Positions 28,272-36,129 of a stretch of 64,000 nucleotides of DNA are shown here, in pieces (positions within the stretch are counted from its first letter, which is position 1; each line of letters begins with the position of its first letter). The notes beneath the pieces were generated by a model that worked only from the letters and a program-made list of their open reading frames with translations, ran no database searches and was not told the origin of the DNA. Source of the stretch: Ohtaekwangia sp035628875 (GTDB lineage Bacteria; Bacteroidota; Bacteroidia; Cytophagales; Cyclobacteriaceae); assembly GCA_035628875.1 (NCBI GenBank), contig DASPIZ010000060.1:17754-81753 (forward strand), given 5' to 3'. Made by a program: the position numbers and the translations under genes.

Positions 28272-28304
28272 TAAAAAGGACTGTTCAACGGTTGAACAGT
28301 CCTT
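28272..28304 (-). terminator. Rho-independent terminator of the membrane zinc-ribbon gene
   Basis: A 13-bp perfect stem (AAGGACTGTTCAA / TTGAACAGTCCTT) with a 3-base loop centred at 28290. Read on the minus strand it is followed by TTTTTAT. It lies 20 bp past the stop codon of the gene at 28324-29061 and separates it from murI. Confidence 0.85.
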
Positions 28305-28323
28305 CACCAAAATACAAAATGAA

Positions 28324-29061
28324 TTATGCGATGTTCGTAGAAAGTTGGGCTACCATGATCTCTCGCTTTTCGCGATGGTTACAATAAGTACAGGCGAGAT
28401 GTTCGATGAGGTAGCCGGTCTCTGATTGTGTAGGCGCCTTACCAATCTCTTCGCTATCGATTAGCAAGGTATAAAATCCGCATTCCGGGCATTCAATGGC
28501 TTGTTCACTAACGATGTATTTTTCAATTTTTTTATAACCTGTTTTTTCATCAATCCAAACATCGTAATCAACAACCTGGATGTCTTCTTCTTTGATCTGG
28601 GAGGTTTCCAGGTGGTGGTCTTCTTCTGTCTCACTCAATTTCCGCATGGTGTTTCCATCCGGAGAGATACGTGGTTTGTTTCTAAGTTTTATGAGTCGCT
28701 TGGACAATTTCTGCGGATAATAAATCCGGAGAAGACTGTTAAAAATAAAGTAACCAACAATGATAACACATACACTGATAAAGGCACGAACAAAAAACCA
28801 ACGCAGCCCATTATCGAGAATCAAGTCACTCCCCACAGTGTTAATGGCACATGCTGCAGCAATAATAAACGCGATGATGGCATACCAGAAGTTTTTGATC
28901 TCACGGAGATTAACATAATCGTATTTCTCCTTGTAATCGCGGAGCCTAAAAACGTTAAACTCATGATAGATGAGCATAAGGATGCCCAACGCAATACTTA
29001 AAACGGTTCCATAGTACATGTATTGATTCCATGCATCCAGAAAGGAAGAACTGGTTTCCAT
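28324..29061 (-). CDS. Membrane protein with C-terminal zinc ribbon, unknown function
   Basis: A 245-residue protein. Three hydrophobic helices lie at ~14-33, 53-77 and 86-111. A charged linker (ISPDGNTMRKLSETEEDHH) follows, then a segment VVDYDVWIDEKTGYKKIEKY, and a C-terminal zinc ribbon with CPEC and CTYC knuckles ~38 residues apart. The layout suggests an inner-membrane protein with a cytoplasmic metal-binding module, perhaps binding nucleic acid or protein; no specific function is supported. It has its own terminator and looks monocistronic. Confidence 0.7.
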   Translation of the reverse strand: METSSSFLDAWNQYMYYGTVLSIALGILMLIYHEFNVFRLRDYKEKYDYVNLREIKNFWYAIIAFIIAAACAINTVGSDLILDNGLRWFFVRAFISVCVIIVGYFIFNSLLRIYYPQKLSKRLIKLRNKPRISPDGNTMRKLSETEEDHHLETSQIKEEDIQVVDYDVWIDEKTGYKKIEKYIVSEQAIECPECGFYTLLIDSEEIGKAPTQSETGYLIEHLACTYCNHREKREIMVAQLSTNIA

Positions 29062-29272
29062 AGGTTAGGGTTGTTTGGTTGTACTTAAAAATAACATTTG
29101 TTCCTGTTGATTGCCATCATTTTTTTCCTGTAACGGCCTGGACGGCAGTATTTCTTTTATCTAAATCCCGCTTACCTAAGGATGGTAACTCAAATTATGG
29201 AGTGAAAAGGCGCTTTTTAAGGTAGTATTTGTAATATTGTGCCTAAACCAACCATTCTATCAATTAAAAGAT

Positions 29273-30085
29273 ATGGCGAATAATGTATTGAAAGGAAAAC
29301 GCGGCATCATCTTCGGTGCACTCGACGAAAATTCTATTGCGTGGAAAACAGCGCTTAAAATCAAGGAAGAAGGAGCAACCTTTACACTAACGAATGCCCC
29401 CATAGCCATGCGCATGGGAAAAATCAATGAGCTGGCAAAAATGTGTAATGCTGAGATCATACCGGCTGATGCTACTTCAGAGGCAGACCTGAATAATCTC
29501 TTCAGTAAGTCCATGGAAATTCTCGGTGGCAAACTCGACTTTGTTTTGCATTCTATTGGCATGAGCCCGAACGTTCGCAAAGACAAACCATACGGGGACC
29601 TAAACTACGATTGGTTTTTGAAAACCCTCGATATATCAGGTGTGTCATTTCATAAAGTATTACAAACTGCGGAGAAAACAGATGCGATGAACGAATGGGG
29701 ATCTATCCTGGCATTAACTTACATCGCAGCACAACGCACTTTCCCGGACTATTCTGATATGGCACAGGCCAAAGCTGTGTTGGAATCGATCGCCAGAAGC
29801 TACGGCTATCGTTTTGGCAAGTTGAAAAAGGTACGGGTTAACACGATCTCTCAATCTCCAACGGTGACCACAGCAGGTGCCGGGATATCTGGGTTTGATG
29901 TATTCTTTGAGTATGCCAACATGATGTCACCACTTGGAAATGCTTCTGCAGAAGATTGCGCTAACTACATCGTTATGATGTTCTCCGATTATACAAGGAT
30001 GATCACCATGCAAAACCTTATGCACGACGGCGGATTTTCATCAACCGGAATTACTGAAGAACTGGTTGCACGCCTGACAAAGTAG
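29273..30085 (+). CDS. fabI: Enoyl-[acyl-carrier-protein] reductase (NADH)
   Basis: A 270-residue short-chain dehydrogenase-type enzyme that performs the last reduction of each fatty-acid elongation cycle. It begins MANNVLKGKRGIIFGALDENSIAW (variant glycine motif for NADH). The catalytic Tyr160-x6-Lys167 pair is in PDYSDMAQAK, preceded by Tyr150 as in other FabI proteins. ISQSPTVTTAGAGI and MHDGGFSSTGI fit the substrate-binding loop and C-terminus. ATG 29273 gives the typical start; an upstream TTG (29237) adds 12 residues unlike the family. Confidence 0.95.
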   Translation: MANNVLKGKRGIIFGALDENSIAWKTALKIKEEGATFTLTNAPIAMRMGKINELAKMCNAEIIPADATSEADLNNLFSKSMEILGGKLDFVLHSIGMSPNVRKDKPYGDLNYDWFLKTLDISGVSFHKVLQTAEKTDAMNEWGSILALTYIAAQRTFPDYSDMAQAKAVLESIARSYGYRFGKLKKVRVNTISQSPTVTTAGAGISGFDVFFEYANMMSPLGNASAEDCANYIVMMFSDYTRMITMQNLMHDGGFSSTGITEELVARLTK

Positions 30086-30106
30086 CGTTAGGTACTTTCG
30101 TGATGG

Positions 30107-30395
30107 CGATAAGCTGCAAGGTGAGTGCGATAGTTAGGTGTTGGGTAAAAAGTTGCGAGCTGTGAGCTTCGAGCTGCGAGTTTGGTGGGTGGTAACTTAT
30201 GTGTTTTACGATTTATAAGAGATTTTAACCGCCCCCGTTCAGCTATTCGTTGAACATCCCCTCCTTATTCAAGGCGGGGAGTTTGTAACTTCATCAGTTA
30301 TCGAACACACACCTCAAACCTCAAACAACTGGCACAAACTCGTCGTTCTCGAAAACCAACCATGAACTTTGAACCATGAACTTCGAAACTGAATC
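30107..30395. repeat. Dispersed modular repeat, copy A2 (fabI-ispE spacer)
   Basis: It contains the same modules as copy A1 in the same order: an AAGCTGCAAGG element at 30111, GTTGCGAGCTGTGAGCTTCG (~30152), a TAACTTATGTGTT element (~30193), CTCAAACCTCAAAC (~30312), the linker CGTTCTCGAAAACCAACC (~30343) and ATGAACTTTGAACC units up to the ispE start. A short GGCGGGGAG segment inside is not shared with the other copies. No coding potential was seen. Confidence 0.78.
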
Positions 30396-31202
30396 ATGCT
30401 TGCTTTTCCTCCTTGTAAGTTGAATCTTGGTCTTCATGTTACGCATAAGCGGATGGATGGGTATCATGATATTGAGACTTGCTTTTATCCGGTGCCATTT
30501 ACCGATGTGCTGGAAGTTGTTGTGTCTGATCAATTTGCTTTTTCAAGTACAGGTGTTGTAGTTCCTGGTCCAGTGGAGAATAACCTCTGTGTAAAAGCGT
30601 TTGAATTGTTAAAGCATGATCATGACCTGGCACCGGTTCAAATTCATTTGCATAAAATTATTCCTACGGGTGCAGGTTTGGGTGGAGGATCTTCCGATGC
30701 AGCCTATACCCTTCGACTGCTGAATCAAGTTTTTGATCTGAATTTAAGTCTGGATCAACTGATGCAATATGCGGCTAAGCTGGGAAGTGATTGTGCATTT
30801 TTTATTGGTGATAAGCCGATGATCGGAAAGGGCAGAGGCGAACTATTGCATGACATTAACTTATCATTGAAAGGAAAATATGTCGTGTTGATTAAGCCAG
30901 ACCTGGAGGTCTCCACAGCGGCGGCCTATGCCGGGATTACTCCCGATACGCCAGCTATGCCAATAGCAGAAATTCTGACGCAACATCCCATGAGTCATTG
31001 GAAAGAGATGCTGGTTAATGATTTTGAGGTTTCGGTATTCCAGAAATTTCCAATATTAAAACATATCAAAGAATCATTGTATGATGCCGGTGCCGTTTAC
31101 GCGTGTATGAGCGGTTCCGGGTCAACGGTGTTTGGTATTTTTGATACAGCGGTTCAACCTGCAACTGACTATCCTGTCATGTGGAGTGGTTACTTACAGT
31201 GA
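30396..31202 (+). CDS. ispE: 4-diphosphocytidyl-2-C-methyl-D-erythritol kinase
   Basis: A 268-residue GHMP kinase that phosphorylates CDP-methylerythritol in the non-mevalonate isoprenoid pathway. N-terminal PPCKLNLGLHVTHKRMDGYH carries the conserved lysine. The GHMP ATP-binding loop PTGAGLGGGSSDAA spans residues ~90-103. LGSDCAFFI and the C-terminal MSGSGSTVFGIF are family motifs. The ATG abuts the end of repeat copy A2, so the promoter must lie within or beyond the repeat. Confidence 0.94.
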   Translation: MLAFPPCKLNLGLHVTHKRMDGYHDIETCFYPVPFTDVLEVVVSDQFAFSSTGVVVPGPVENNLCVKAFELLKHDHDLAPVQIHLHKIIPTGAGLGGGSSDAAYTLRLLNQVFDLNLSLDQLMQYAAKLGSDCAFFIGDKPMIGKGRGELLHDINLSLKGKYVVLIKPDLEVSTAAAYAGITPDTPAMPIAEILTQHPMSHWKEMLVNDFEVSVFQKFPILKHIKESLYDAGAVYACMSGSGSTVFGIFDTAVQPATDYPVMWSGYLQ

Positions 31203-31204
31203 GA

Positions 31205-31224
31205 AAAGCTTCGAGCCGCGAGCT
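31205..31224 (+). repeat. Short A-family module fragment with hairpin after ispE
   Basis: Just past the ispE stop, AAGCT...AGCTT arms flank TCGAGCCGCG, which matches the GCTGCGAG/TTCGAGC module of the A repeat family. It could form a small hairpin. A terminator role is possible but there is no clear T-tract. Confidence 0.4.
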
Positions 31225-31268
31225 TCCTTTAGATTTGTGTTTTTTTCTTCGAAGGTGTTTCGAGTATT

Positions 31269-31520
31269 TTCACCGCGGAGTCGCGGAGTCGCAAGGTGCC
31301 GCAAAGTAAAGACCAAGCCCATAGTTAAAAGCAAAATCTTTCCGTGTATTCTTCCGTGTATTCCGAGTTTTCTGTGAGCGGAATGCATTTTTTTCTCTCA
31401 CAGAAATCACAGAATAAACCACAGAAAGATTCGTAAACAATTCCGTGTATTCCGAGTTTTCTGTGAGCTGAAATGCATTTTTTCTCTCACAGAAACTAGA
31501 GAATAAACCACAGAAAGATT
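31269..31520. repeat. Dispersed hairpin repeat, copy B1 (two palindromic units)
   Basis: The 320-bp spacer between ispE and the convergent EamA gene holds no gene. It starts with a CCGCGGAGTCGCGGAG / GCCGCAAAG module, followed by two imperfect palindromes (31335-31431 and 31441-31520). Each palindrome pairs TTTCCGTGTATTC with GAATAAACCACAGAAAG and TTTTCTGTGAG with CTCACAGAAA. Folded, each makes a long interrupted hairpin. Because two convergent genes end here, it may act as a bidirectional terminator or RNA stabiliser (inference). Confidence 0.8.
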
Positions 31521-31522
31521 AG

Positions 31523-32416
31523 TCAAACATTCCGCGATAGATCAAATCGTTTTTTCAAAAGCGGATAAGAGAATACTGCGCATAGGATTACCCCAGTTCC
31601 GAAGTAAAAATTCACGCTCATTTTTTCTGTCTGGCCGAAGATGATCACCGCCATTATAATGCCATAGAGTGGTTCAAGATTTAGCGCAAGCTGGATTACG
31701 AAAACACTGATTTTTTTCATTAGCTCAACGGCAACGGAATACGCATACACGGAACACACGCCGGCGAGTAAGGCAATATAAATCCAATCCATAGTGGTTG
31801 GAATAAGATGTAATTCACCGTTTGTCCAGAAGGATTGATACACCGGAAGGAACAAACCAATCGCTATAAACACGGCAATCATTTCATAAAAAGTAATGGT
31901 GAATGCCGGTACTTGTTTTACCATTTTAGAATTAAAAACCGAAAACAATGCCGACGTAAATCCCGCCAGAATTCCCAGTAAAAGGCCAGCGGTGTATTTG
32001 AAGTCAACGGAAAAAATAAGATATAGCCCGGCGATAACGACAAGCCCAAGAATCACTTCGAATTTTTTAATACGGGTGCGATTGAAAAGTGGTTCTAGGA
32101 GTGCTGCCCATAGCGAGTTCGTTGCAAATCCAACAAGGCTCACAGAAACATTGGATACCCGTGCTGATCCGAAAAACGCCATCCAGTGAACAGCTACGAT
32201 AAGGCCAATTAAAAATAAGCGGATGAGTTGTATGCGCGTTATGCGAAACGAGCCTTTGGTGATCAGGATAACAATTCCCATTCCAAGTACAGCGAGAATG
32301 GCACGATAGAATACCATCTCCACGGCGGGGATAGAGATGAGTTTACCCAGGATAGCAGAGAAACCCCAGAGAAATACAATAAAATGCAGCTGCAGGTAAT
32401 CTGATCTGCTGACCAT
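31523..32416 (-). CDS. EamA/DMT-family transporter
   Basis: A 297-residue inner-membrane protein with ten predicted helices arranged as two EamA repeats (drug/metabolite transporter superfamily). Typical segments are FIVFLWGFSAILGKLI, FYRAILAVLGMGIVI, NLEPLYGIIMAVIIFGQTE and ALLAGVCSVYAYSVAVELMKK. The family exports or imports amino acids, nucleotides or other small metabolites; the substrate is unknown. The start codon overlaps the LptF/G-like gene stop by one base (TAATG), so the two are coupled. Confidence 0.88.
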   Translation of the reverse strand: MVSRSDYLQLHFIVFLWGFSAILGKLISIPAVEMVFYRAILAVLGMGIVILITKGSFRITRIQLIRLFLIGLIVAVHWMAFFGSARVSNVSVSLVGFATNSLWAALLEPLFNRTRIKKFEVILGLVVIAGLYLIFSVDFKYTAGLLLGILAGFTSALFSVFNSKMVKQVPAFTITFYEMIAVFIAIGLFLPVYQSFWTNGELHLIPTTMDWIYIALLAGVCSVYAYSVAVELMKKISVFVIQLALNLEPLYGIIMAVIIFGQTEKMSVNFYFGTGVILCAVFSYPLLKKRFDLSRNV

Positions 32417-33534
32417 TAACGTGGAACGTATTTATACATGGCCAGCGAAATAAAAGCAAAAATAATGTTCGGAATCCAGACCGAAATTGCCGGAGGCATT
32501 GAGCCGGTTTCAGCAAAGGTTCTGAACAAAATAAAGAACAAAATAAAAATGAACGATAAGAGAAAACCCAGCGCAATCTGAAGTCCGGTGCCGCCCCTGC
32601 TTTTCCGTGAAGAAACAATAGCTCCCATAAACGTGAGTATAAAAATCGAAAAAGGTTGGGAGTAACGGGTGTACTTTTCTACTTCATAAACTTCAACACC
32701 GGTTGAGCCTCTTGCACGCAATGTCCTGATATAAGCATTTAACTCATTCAGCGTTAAGCCATCGTATTTCCGGTAATCATTTTCAAATTCTTCAGGATGA
32801 ATTACCAGGGTAGTGTCCATCACTTTACCGGATCGTAAACTATCCGGAATAGCTTGCTTCACGCGTTGATATGCTCCGGGTGTTGTATCGAAAACCGCAT
32901 CGACTTTTTTGATCGACCAGTCTTCGAGTTTCCATTTATTTATGGTTGTGTCCCATTTGATCCGGTTTGCGGTAAGCTTTTCAATGAGTCTGTTATCTTC
33001 AAAACGCTCTAAGGTGAAGTGATAACCGGTGTTGTTGTGGTTGTTGTAGCTTTGCATGTACAGGTACGTGTCCGGCGCTACCTGGATATGAATGTTACGT
33101 TGGTCAAAGTAGTATTTGTTCTTGAGGTGCTGAAGTTCAAACGCAAGCCTGCTCTTATTGGAATTCGGAATAACCCAACCGCTGAGTACAAAGCTGATTC
33201 CGGCTATGATTAATGAACCGATAAAAAACGGGAGCAGGAATCTTCTGAAACTCACGCCACTGCTTAAGATGGCAATGATCTCGGTTCGGCCTGCCATTTG
33301 TGCGCATACATATACCGTTGCAATAAAAATGGTGATAGGTGTTATAAAGCTTCCGATCCATGAAATGTAGTCGAGGTAATAACCGGCGATCTGCCCACCT
33401 GTAACACCGGCCTTGGCAAACTTATCCATCTTATCGGTGAGATCGATTACTGTAATGACGGCAAGCAGGATCAATACCACAAAGAAGAAAGTGCTTAGAA
33501 AGCGTTTCAGTATGTATTGATCGAGTAATTTCAT
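32416..33534 (-). CDS. LptF/LptG-family permease (YjgP/YjgQ)
   Basis: A 372-residue inner-membrane protein. It has three N-terminal helices, a periplasmic beta-jellyroll region (~110-265) and three C-terminal helices. The start MKLLDQYILKRFLSTFFFVV and the RTEIIAILSSGVSFRRFLLPF coupling-helix region are typical. LptF/G form the transmembrane part of the ATP-driven machine that extracts lipopolysaccharide toward the LptA/LptD bridge. Bacteroidota often encode several such proteins, so F and G are not distinguished here. The gene lies between tgt and the EamA transporter. Confidence 0.9.
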   Translation of the reverse strand: MKLLDQYILKRFLSTFFFVVLILLAVITVIDLTDKMDKFAKAGVTGGQIAGYYLDYISWIGSFITPITIFIATVYVCAQMAGRTEIIAILSSGVSFRRFLLPFFIGSLIIAGISFVLSGWVIPNSNKSRLAFELQHLKNKYYFDQRNIHIQVAPDTYLYMQSYNNHNNTGYHFTLERFEDNRLIEKLTANRIKWDTTINKWKLEDWSIKKVDAVFDTTPGAYQRVKQAIPDSLRSGKVMDTTLVIHPEEFENDYRKYDGLTLNELNAYIRTLRARGSTGVEVYEVEKYTRYSQPFSIFILTFMGAIVSSRKSRGGTGLQIALGFLLSFIFILFFILFRTFAETGSMPPAISVWIPNIIFAFISLAMYKYVPR

Positions 33535-33579
33535 GATATCTTAATTACACCTCTTCAAAACGATGAAGATAATGGTTTG

Positions 33580-34710
33580 TTAAAGTCTGCGGCTTACTGT
33601 TTTCACCATGGCGTTTTTCCATGATGCGAAATCGCCCGCGATAATATGTTCCCGGGCCTGATTTACTAACCATAAATAAAACGCAAGATTGTGAATGGAA
33701 GCAATTTGTGCGCCCAAAATTTCTTTATTGATGATGAGATGCCGCAGGTACGCCTTCGAATAAAATGTGCTGGCATAACCACCAAGGGTTACATCGATCG
33801 GCGACAAGTCCTCTTTCCACTTTTCATTTCTTATGTTAATAATTCCTTCTGTTGTAAACAACATGCCGTTTCTTGCGTTGCGGGTCGGCATTACACAGTC
33901 GAACATATCGATACCGAGGGCAATACATTCCAGGATGTTTCCTGGCGTACCCACACCCATCAGGTAGCGCGGCTTGTCTTGCGGCAAAATGTTGCAAACA
34001 AGACTAGTCATTGCATACATATCCTCATGTGGCTCGCCCACCGATAAACCACCGATCGCATTTCCCGGTTGATCTTGAGCAGCGATAAACTCCGCCGATT
34101 GTTCACGAAGGTCTTTGTATACGCTTCCCTGCACAATGGGGAATAGCACTTGTTCGTACCCGTAATGTGGTTCTGTCGTGGATATCCGGTCAACGCAACG
34201 TTTCAGCCACTGGTGGGTTAAGGCCAGTGAATTTTTGGCGTAGGTATAGTCGCAAGGATAAGGTGTACATTCATCAAAGGCCATAATGATGTCGGCGCCG
34301 ATAGTGCGTTGTATATCCATTACCCGCTCCGGACTAAAATGATGGCGCGATCCGTCAATGTGTGATTTAAAAGTTACGCCATCGGGCGTGATTTTTCTGT
34401 TTTCGGCTAGTGAGTAAACCTGGTATCCACCACTGTCTGTTAAGATGGGTTTTGTCCAGCCGTTGAAATTATGTAATCCACCTGTTTTCTGGAGTAGGTC
34501 TAAACCCGGTCTTAAATATAAGTGATAAGTATTCCCGAGGATGATCTGCGCTTTGACGTCATGTTCGAGTTCGCGTTGATGTACCGCTTTCACTGATCCA
34601 GCCGTACCAACAGGCATAAAGATCGGCGTCTGGATTTCTCCATGTGCGGTAGTAATAATACCCGCCCGGGCTTTAGATTGATGATCGGTAGATACTAATT
34701 GAAAATTCAT
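33580..34710 (-). CDS. tgt: Queuine tRNA-ribosyltransferase
   Basis: A 376-residue TIM-barrel enzyme that swaps guanine-34 in GUN-anticodon tRNAs for preQ1. The active-site aspartates are D92 (LTDSGGYQ) and nucleophile D271 (DCVMPTRNARNG); GGLSVGEP is the substrate loop. The usual zinc site C-x-C-x2-C...H is not intact: positions ~306-316 read IDVTLGGYAST with no cysteine, although the downstream His340 (IHNLAF) remains. As far as I recall this loss is shared by other Bacteroidota enzymes. The gene precedes the LptF/G-like gene by 45 bp. Confidence 0.93.
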   Translation of the reverse strand: MNFQLVSTDHQSKARAGIITTAHGEIQTPIFMPVGTAGSVKAVHQRELEHDVKAQIILGNTYHLYLRPGLDLLQKTGGLHNFNGWTKPILTDSGGYQVYSLAENRKITPDGVTFKSHIDGSRHHFSPERVMDIQRTIGADIIMAFDECTPYPCDYTYAKNSLALTHQWLKRCVDRISTTEPHYGYEQVLFPIVQGSVYKDLREQSAEFIAAQDQPGNAIGGLSVGEPHEDMYAMTSLVCNILPQDKPRYLMGVGTPGNILECIALGIDMFDCVMPTRNARNGMLFTTEGIINIRNEKWKEDLSPIDVTLGGYASTFYSKAYLRHLIINKEILGAQIASIHNLAFYLWLVNQAREHIIAGDFASWKNAMVKTVSRRL

Positions 34711-34853
34711 AAGCCCGCAAAAATACAGTTAACCCGTCATAGATTATGGTTTTTCATCGGCAAGTTTTTCAAGGCGGGGTAAGGCGTTGAACGGTTGTTA
34801 AATTAAACACCAACCTCAAGGAGGAGCAAATAGATAAACAGAAAAAACAGTAG

Positions 34854-35903
34854 TTAGACTAACGAAGGCGTGAGCTTTTTTATCTTAAGCGAAGATTCGC
34901 GTACGATTAGTTCTGTTTTGAGCACAACGGTTTCATAGGCAACACTTTCGGGCTGCGTTTGATGGTTGATAATTTGCGTGGCGGCGATCTTTCCCATTTC
35001 GGTTGCCGGGTGGGCAATAGTCGACAATTGTGGATCTATTATTAAGGAAATAGGATCATTATTAAATCCTACAACAGCTAATTGCTCAGGGATAACGATG
35101 CCATGTTGTTTGGCGTACTGAATGGCGCTTACAGCTGCTGTATCGTTGGCAGAAAAAATCGCGTCAGGCGGAACGGGAAGGTTCATCAAGTGATGGGTTA
35201 GTTTTTGACCTTCTTCTGCATTCAGGATTTGACCATAGACAATCAGGTTTTCGTCGATGGGCAAATTATTGTGTTTCAAGGCCTCAATGTAGCCGTTCAA
35301 TCGATCCCTGTATACATTACGATGTTGAGCACCTGCTAAATGCGCGATGCGCCTGCATCCCTGTTCGATAAGATGCTTTGTGGCGGTAAAACCGGCTGCG
35401 AAATTATCAATGATTACCCTGTTGGTATTAATTACTTCAGAAACACGATCGACAAACACAATCGGAAGGCCTGCGTTTATATAAGGTGTGAAGTGGTCGT
35501 AGGATGTAGTCTGCATGGCGAGCGAAACAATTAATCCACTAATGCGGCTGTTGTACAATGCTTTTGCATTAATTACTTCATTATTAAAGCTGTCGTGTGA
35601 TTGAGAAATAATGACGTTGAAATCAGCTTTGTTCGCTACCTCTTCAACACCACTAATAAGAGAGGAAATGAAAGGCCTGTTCACCCACGAAATCATTACG
35701 CCGATGGTGTGCGTTCGGTTACGCCGGAGACTTGCTGCGAGATGGTTTGGCTGATACCCTTTTTCGAGCGCCAATTTTTTCACCGCTTTAATCATCTCTT
35801 TTCCTATGCTGGAATGATCTTTCAAAGCCCGGGATACCGTTGAAGGCGAGACCTTCAATTCGTTGGCGATGTCGTAAATGGTAACTTCTTTATTGTTTTT
35901 CAT
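34854..35903 (-). CDS. LacI-family transcriptional regulator of the adjacent polysaccharide locus
   Basis: A 349-residue repressor-type protein. The N-terminal LacI helix-turn-helix is TIYDIANELKVSPSTVSRALKDHSSIG (~8-35), followed by the hinge helix (YQPNHLAASLRR). The periplasmic-binding-protein-like effector domain includes NRTHTIGVMI, FVDRVSEVINTNRVIIDN and AVVGFNNDPISLIIDP. It probably binds an oligosaccharide or sugar released by the divergent SusC-SusD locus and controls it. A LacI-type palindrome sits between the two (35999-36014), consistent with regulation of susC and perhaps itself. Confidence 0.93.
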   Translation of the reverse strand: MKNNKEVTIYDIANELKVSPSTVSRALKDHSSIGKEMIKAVKKLALEKGYQPNHLAASLRRNRTHTIGVMISWVNRPFISSLISGVEEVANKADFNVIISQSHDSFNNEVINAKALYNSRISGLIVSLAMQTTSYDHFTPYINAGLPIVFVDRVSEVINTNRVIIDNFAAGFTATKHLIEQGCRRIAHLAGAQHRNVYRDRLNGYIEALKHNNLPIDENLIVYGQILNAEEGQKLTHHLMNLPVPPDAIFSANDTAAVSAIQYAKQHGIVIPEQLAVVGFNNDPISLIIDPQLSTIAHPATEMGKIAATQIINHQTQPESVAYETVVLKTELIVRESSLKIKKLTPSLV

Positions 35904-35998
35904 TTTTTGCGGATACTAAGTTAGCCAACTCCAGTCTTTAAAATTCACCTGATTTCGCAGTTTTCACCTTAAATGTTCACCAAGATAAAAATTAAATT

Positions 35999-36014
35999 AC
36001 GCAATCGGTTGCGT
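35999..36014. promoter_or_regulatory. LacI-type operator between regulator and susC-like gene
   Basis: ACGCAATCGGTTGCGT has 6-bp inverted arms (ACGCAA / TTGCGT) around TCGG and fits the LacI-family core GCAA-nCGn-TTGC. It is 95 bp upstream of the regulator start and 116 bp upstream of the SusC start. Confidence 0.72.
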
Positions 36015-36129
36015 GAAAATAAAAATTATTCTAGTTTCATCCCATTATTTATCGTGGAAATATTGCATTTCAATCGATATAATACATGGAACAACCCATT
36101 GCGTATTTTTAATTTTTAACCAATTCTCT

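Noticed and set aside
28501..29001. 166-residue plus-strand ORF opposite the zinc-ribbon membrane gene
   Set aside because: Antisense shadow; the minus-strand protein has clear helices and paired CxxC motifs.
31269..31520. Possible CRISPR array
   Set aside because: Only two palindromic units with different lengths and no regular unique spacers; no cas genes nearby.
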